DNA of 64,000 nt from E44-bin89 sp034409565 (GTDB lineage Bacteria > Chloroflexota > Dehalococcoidia > Dehalococcoidales > RBG-16-60-22), in the NCBI GenBank assembly GCA_034409565.1, contig DAOUMS010000022.1, positions 1 to 64,000 on the forward strand, read 5' to 3'. A program made the translations under genes and the position numbers. How positions within the stretch are numbered: position 1 is the stretch's first letter; the number at the start of each line of letters is the position of its first letter. The notes below the pieces were generated by a model, which worked only from the letters and a program-made list of their open reading frames with translations, did no database searches and had not been told where the DNA came from. Positions 60,079 through 64,000 of this stretch are shown piece after piece.

Positions 60079-60455
60079 TTTTAGATATATTGATGTCCCG
60101 ATACGTGTACCTGCTGGTGGTGGTCCTGCTGGCCATCGGCCTGTACGGAATGCTCGGCAAGCGCAACCTGCTGAAGAAGCTCATCGGCATGAATATCTTT
60201 CAGACCGCCATCTTCCTTTTCTTTATTGAGGGTGCCACCAAGTCGGGCGGCTCGGTGCCGGTCATCGATGAACTGATTGGTATGGAGGCCGCCCAATATA
60301 TCAACCCCCTGCCGCACGTGCTGATACTGACGGGGATTGTGGTGGGGCTTTCCCTGACCGGGGTGGCACTGTCCTTCCTGCTCGTTATTTACCGCGCTTA
60401 TAAGACCCTTGATGACAGGGTGATAATAGCTAATATGAAAGAGAAAGCGGAGTAA
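60072..60455 (+). CDS. Antiporter subunit MrpC/NuoK-like (MbhG-like)
   Basis: A 127-residue, three-helix protein related to NuoK: LAIGLYGMLGKRNLLKKLIG, then FQTAIFLFFIE and PHVLILTGIVVGLSLTGVA. The start overlaps the MnhB stop; an in-frame ATG at 60093 is an alternative. Confidence 0.88.
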   Translation: MVVLDILMSRYVYLLVVVLLAIGLYGMLGKRNLLKKLIGMNIFQTAIFLFFIEGATKSGGSVPVIDELIGMEAAQYINPLPHVLILTGIVVGLSLTGVALSFLLVIYRAYKTLDDRVIIANMKEKAE

Positions 60456-61928
60456 ATGTCCAGCTTATCGATTCTTACCCTCGCGCCTTTATTACTGTTC
60501 TGCTTTATATCGGCGCTGGTTGGTATATGGCGGCTGAAATGGGCCTATGCGACCGCAGTAATCGGCATGGGGCTGGCGCTGGTGGCTGCCACTACCGGAC
60601 TTTGCCGCGTCCTTGCCGACGGTGAGCTGCGCCATTTCCTGGGCGGCTGGCCGCCGCCCTTTGGCATTGAATATGTCCTCGACCACCTCTCGGCATTCAT
60701 GGCCGTCATCATCGTGTTCATCGGCCTCGTTGCCGTTATCTATCCGCCGCAGGCAGGACTGTATCATACCCCCCGCCGGGGTATTCCGGCTTACGGGCTG
60801 CTCCTGCTGCTCATCGGAGGGTTGGTTGGCGTGGTGATTACCGGTGACCTCTTCAATCTTTTCGTCTTTCTGGAGATATATTCCCTGGCCAGCTACGCCC
60901 TGATAACGCTTGGGGGCGATAAAGCGGCAGTGGCCAGCTTCCGCTACCTAGTGCTGGGGACAATTGCCGGCAGTTTCTACCTGCTGGGCGTTGGCTTTAT
61001 CTACTTCTCCACCGGCACGCTCAACATGGCCGATGCCGCCCAGCGCTTGCCCGCGCTTTACGGTTCGCCCACCATCATGGCCGCGGTGGCACTAATAGTG
61101 GTCGGCATGGGCATCAAGATGGCGCTGTTCCCGCTGCACGTCTGGCTCCCTGACGCCCACAGTTATGCCCCTCCCGTCGTGGCAGCCATACTGGCGGCCA
61201 TACAGATTGAGGTCGCCGCCTACGTGGTGGTGCGCTTTATGCTCACCGTATTCCAGCCGCAGTATTTCATTGACGTCATGCCCATTACCACCATTATCGG
61301 CTGGGTGGCGGCGGCGGGCATCATCTTTGGCTCGGTGATGGCGATTGCCCAGAAGGACTTCAAGCGTATGCTGGCCTACAGTACCGTGGCCCAAGTGGCC
61401 TACATTGGCCTGGGCATTGGACTGGCCAACCCGCTGGGACTGATTGGCGCTTTGCTGCACATTCTAAACCACGCCTTTATGAAGAGCCTGCTCTTTCTGG
61501 TTGCCGGCGGCATCAGGCATCAGACCGGGCTGCATGCCATACCGCAATTTGCCGGCCTGGGGCGCAAGATGCCGCTGATGATGAGTGCTTTCACCGTGTC
61601 CGCTTTATCCATGGTGGGTATCCCGCCCACGGCCGGTTTCTTCAGCAAGTGGTACCTGATATTGGGCGGCATAGAGGCCGGCAACTGGGTATTTGTGGGC
61701 GTTATTCTGGCGAGCAGCCTGCTGACCGCGGTCTACTTCTTCCGCATGATTGAAAAGCTCTTCGCCACGCCTTCCGGTGGCGACCCGGCCGTGGAGCAGG
61801 CCAAAGAGCCTTCCGCCCGGATTCTGGGACCTATTCTGACCCTGGCAACAGGCATCATTGTGTTAGGATTGATTAATGCGCTCATTGTCTCGTACGTACT
61901 GGAACCGGTGGTGGCGCTTTTACCGTAA
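60456..61928 (+). CDS. Antiporter subunit MrpD/NuoN-like (MbhH-like)
   Basis: A 490-residue, roughly fourteen-helix proton-translocating subunit. Conserved NuoLMN elements: GDLFNLFVFLEIYSLASYAL with the Glu of helix 5, MALFPLHVWLPDAHSYAP, and LAYSTVAQVAYIGLG, with HILNHAFMKSLLF. It begins at the base after the previous stop. Confidence 0.92.
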   Translation: MSSLSILTLAPLLLFCFISALVGIWRLKWAYATAVIGMGLALVAATTGLCRVLADGELRHFLGGWPPPFGIEYVLDHLSAFMAVIIVFIGLVAVIYPPQAGLYHTPRRGIPAYGLLLLLIGGLVGVVITGDLFNLFVFLEIYSLASYALITLGGDKAAVASFRYLVLGTIAGSFYLLGVGFIYFSTGTLNMADAAQRLPALYGSPTIMAAVALIVVGMGIKMALFPLHVWLPDAHSYAPPVVAAILAAIQIEVAAYVVVRFMLTVFQPQYFIDVMPITTIIGWVAAAGIIFGSVMAIAQKDFKRMLAYSTVAQVAYIGLGIGLANPLGLIGALLHILNHAFMKSLLFLVAGGIRHQTGLHAIPQFAGLGRKMPLMMSAFTVSALSMVGIPPTAGFFSKWYLILGGIEAGNWVFVGVILASSLLTAVYFFRMIEKLFATPSGGDPAVEQAKEPSARILGPILTLATGIIVLGLINALIVSYVLEPVVALLP

Positions 61929-61955
61929 TGAAGAAAAGGTAAATAGATTAGATTG

Positions 61956-63446
61956 ATGGAAACGGTCTATTCGCTGAAACCGCTGCTCGCAGTACTGGTA
62001 TCACTGGTCGCCGTTGTTTTAATCGTCATCCCCAACCAGCGACCCAACGTGCGTGAGTCCTGGACGATTCTGGCGGCGCTGGCAAAATTTGCCCTGGTGG
62101 CGTCAATGCTGCCCCTGGTTCTCCAGGGGAAGTCCCCGGCGATAACTCTCTTTGCCATTTCGCCCGGAATATCGCTGGCGCTGAGAGTGGACACGCTGGG
62201 CATTATTTTCGGCCTCTCCGCTTCCTTCCTCTGGATACTGACTTCTTTCTTCTCCATAGGTTACGTGCGGGGTATTCCGGAACACAAGCAGACACGCTAC
62301 TTCGCCAGCTTTGCCATCTGCCTTTCCGCGACCATGGGCATCGCCTTTGCCGCCAATCTACTAACGCTGGTAATCTTCTACGAGATTCTGACCATCGCCA
62401 CCTATCCCCTTGTCCTGCACCGGGAGACGCCGGAGGCCATCTTTGGCGGCCGCAAGTATCTGGTCTACCTGCTGACCGGCGGTGTCTTCCTCCTCTTCGC
62501 CCTTGGTTTTACCTATCAGTTGAGCGGTACGGTCGATTTCCAGGCCGGTGGCATCCTGCCGGCACAGGTGGCCAAGAGCAGTGTCATCCTGCTGTTTACC
62601 CTTTTCCTGCTCAGTTTCGGCGTGAAATCGGCCATTATGCCCATGCACAGCTGGCTGCCGACGGCCATGGTGGCACCAACGCCGGTGAGCGCACTGCTCC
62701 ATGCCGTGGCCGTGGTCAAGGCCGGGGTCTTCGGTTTTGCCAGGGCCATTGGCTTTGTCATCGGGCCGTCAATGCTGCATGATAGCGGCGCAGCGGGTTT
62801 TCTGGCCGCGCTTACCGCCGCCACCATACTGGTGGCCTCACTCATTGCCCTGCGCCAGGACAATCTGAAAGCACGCCTGGCCTATTCTACCGTGGGCCAT
62901 CTGTCCTATATTGTGCTGGGGCTAGCCCTGTTTTCGCCGGCAGCCTGGACCGGCGCCTTGCTCCACATCGTCAACCACGCCATGATGAAAATCACCCTCT
63001 TTTTCTGCACCGGGGCCATCCACGTTAGGACCCACTGCGACAGCGTCAGCCAACTCAACGGCATTGGCCGACAGATGCCAGTTACCATGGCTGCCTTCGC
63101 CGTCGCGTCAATAGGGCTGGCCGGCATTCCGCCGGTGAATGGGTTCATCAGCAAATGGTACCTGGTGCAGGGTTCGTATGACGTGGGGCAACTGGTCTTT
63201 GTGGTCACCTTCCTGCTCAGCGGCCTGCTCAATGCCGGCTATCTCCTCAGCATCGTGGTGCGCGCCTTTTTCGCCCCCTCGGATAAGTTCACCAGGTTTG
63301 GCGAGGCGTCACCACTGATGGTGGTACCACTGACGCTCACCGCCGTGCTTTCCCTGCTGCTGGGGATTTTCCCTGACCGTGTCCCATATTTCTTCCAGCT
63401 TGCTTCCAGTGTGGCGCAAAGCGTTCTCGGGGGAGGTGGCCTGTGA
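61956..63446 (+). CDS. Second MrpD/NuoN-like antiporter subunit
   Basis: 496 residues (from the ATG just after a TTG), again with NuoLMN elements: LVIFYEILTIATYPLVLHR, SAIMPMHSWLPTAMVAPTPV and LAYSTVGHLSYIVLGLALF. It is a paralogue of the preceding gene, as in Mbx/Mbs-type clusters with two MbhH copies. The SD is weak. Confidence 0.9.
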   Translation: METVYSLKPLLAVLVSLVAVVLIVIPNQRPNVRESWTILAALAKFALVASMLPLVLQGKSPAITLFAISPGISLALRVDTLGIIFGLSASFLWILTSFFSIGYVRGIPEHKQTRYFASFAICLSATMGIAFAANLLTLVIFYEILTIATYPLVLHRETPEAIFGGRKYLVYLLTGGVFLLFALGFTYQLSGTVDFQAGGILPAQVAKSSVILLFTLFLLSFGVKSAIMPMHSWLPTAMVAPTPVSALLHAVAVVKAGVFGFARAIGFVIGPSMLHDSGAAGFLAALTAATILVASLIALRQDNLKARLAYSTVGHLSYIVLGLALFSPAAWTGALLHIVNHAMMKITLFFCTGAIHVRTHCDSVSQLNGIGRQMPVTMAAFAVASIGLAGIPPVNGFISKWYLVQGSYDVGQLVFVVTFLLSGLLNAGYLLSIVVRAFFAPSDKFTRFGEASPLMVVPLTLTAVLSLLLGIFPDRVPYFFQLASSVAQSVLGGGGL

Positions 63447-63676
63447 GAAAGTGGCTGATTATCACCGTTGCCGTACTGATTGTCGCCATAATACTTGATG
63501 TTCTGGTAGTGAGCGGGCACGTGCATTTTGTTTTCCCGTGGTCGCACATACCCGCTTTCTTCTCCATCTTCGGCTTCATCGGCTGCCTGGCCATAATTTT
63601 CGGCGCCAAGCTGCTCGGCCACTACTGGCTGCAAAAAGACGAGGACTATTACGATAAAGATGATGAGCATGAGTAA
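63443..63676 (+). CDS. Small two-helix membrane protein
   Basis: 77 residues with two membrane helices (WLIITVAVLIVAIILDVLVV and IPAFFSIFGFIGCLAIIFGA) and an acidic C-terminus. No family is recognised; it could be an accessory subunit comparable in size to MbhI-type linkers. The GTG start overlaps the previous stop (GTGA) and the stop overlaps the next gene. Confidence 0.65.
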   Translation: MRKWLIITVAVLIVAIILDVLVVSGHVHFVFPWSHIPAFFSIFGFIGCLAIIFGAKLLGHYWLQKDEDYYDKDDEHE

Positions 63677-64000
63677 TTTCCCACTGGCGATAATATACAT
63701 AATCGGGGCGATACTGCTGCCGATCCTGCCGCGACAGGTGCGTTCCATTTTCTATCTGATAGTATCCGCCACCGCGTTCGTTTTCCTGGTCAACCTGGAA
63801 GCGGGCGCCAGCCTTGGCTTCCACTTTCTCAACTATGACCTGATGGTCTGCCGGGTGGACCGTCTGAGCCTAGCCTTCGGATACGTCTTCGTCATCATGG
63901 GATTCATCGGCGGCGTTTATGGCTACCATGTGAAGGACTCCCTGCAACAGGTGTCGGCGCTGCTCTACGTGGGGAGTTCGCTGGGGGTGGTCCTAGCCGG
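63663..64000 (+). CDS. NuoM/NuoL-like antiporter subunit, 3' end beyond window
   Basis: About 112 residues are visible from MSMSNFPLAIIYIIG. Three hydrophobic segments and the segment YDLMVCRVDRLSLAFGYVF match the start of NuoL/NuoM-like antiporter subunits. It overlaps the stop of the small membrane protein by 14 bases; an internal ATG at 63669 is possible. It is a third large antiporter-type subunit in this operon. Confidence 0.75.
   Translation, partial: MSMSNFPLAIIYIIGAILLPILPRQVRSIFYLIVSATAFVFLVNLEAGASLGFHFLNYDLMVCRVDRLSLAFGYVFVIMGFIGGVYGYHVKDSLQQVSALLYVGSSLGVVLA

Overview
The window looks like a chromosome segment from an anaerobic or microaerophilic bacterium, most likely a Dehalococcoidia-like member of the Chloroflexota. 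This placement is an inference from the gene set (GDP-heptose genes without LPS genes, a flavodiiron/rubrerythrin oxygen-defence island, a lysine-less cysteine desulfurase next to IscU, an Mbh-like Mrp antiporter module), from mixed ATG/GTG/TTG starts with strong Shine-Dalgarno sites, and from moderate GC. No rRNA or other decisive marker is present.

Layout. (1) 1-1.6 kb is a mobile-element scar: an IS481-type transposase running off the left edge, a probable IS110 remnant, and the C-terminal end of a large serine recombinase that reads into the 3' end of a tRNA-Val(CAC) gene. (2) 1.8-8.7 kb (+) is a nucleotide-sugar and glycosyltransferase operon that includes hddC, hddA and gmhB for GDP-D-glycero-D-manno-heptose, with a 35-codon stump of a deleted epimerase. 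(3) 8.7-25.8 kb (-) is a convergent surface-glycan locus. It holds a nucleotidyltransferase, epimerases, UDP-glucose dehydrogenase, flippase, DegT aminotransferase, WecD-like acetyltransferase, GT2/GT4 glycosyltransferases, methyltransferases and a B12-type radical SAM protein with an internal tandem duplication.

(4) 26-41.8 kb is a stress, metal and sulfur region: HtrA protease, Rieske protein, three ferritin-like proteins, flavodiiron protein, a glutaredoxin/thioredoxin-reductase pair, a BASS-type transporter, a CopA copper ATPase fused to a YHS domain, a hemerythrin-like protein, and an Fe-S/sulfur module (IscS variant, IscU, zinc ribbon, DsrE, TusA). Two divergent intergenic regions here carry nearly identical CRP/FNR-type operators. 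In three promoter directions the operator lies exactly 21 nt from a -10 box.

(5) 42-57.6 kb is mainly housekeeping. A plus-strand run (two E1 dehydrogenase subunits, aspS, an MBL hydrolase, tig, clpP) ends in a clear terminator. A minus-strand run follows (dprA, topA, xerD-like, Xaa-Pro peptidase, efp, PHP protein, formyltransferase), then two tRNA-Ser genes and a 2-hydroxyacid dehydrogenase. (6) 57.8-64 kb is an Mrp/Mbh-type cation/proton antiporter operon that runs off the right edge.

How it fits together: the two sugar operons converge at 8.7 kb and together supply activated sugars, transferases and a flippase for a surface polysaccharide or S-layer glycan. The central island detoxifies O2, peroxide and copper and repairs thiols and Fe-S clusters. 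The right-hand operon couples ion gradients.
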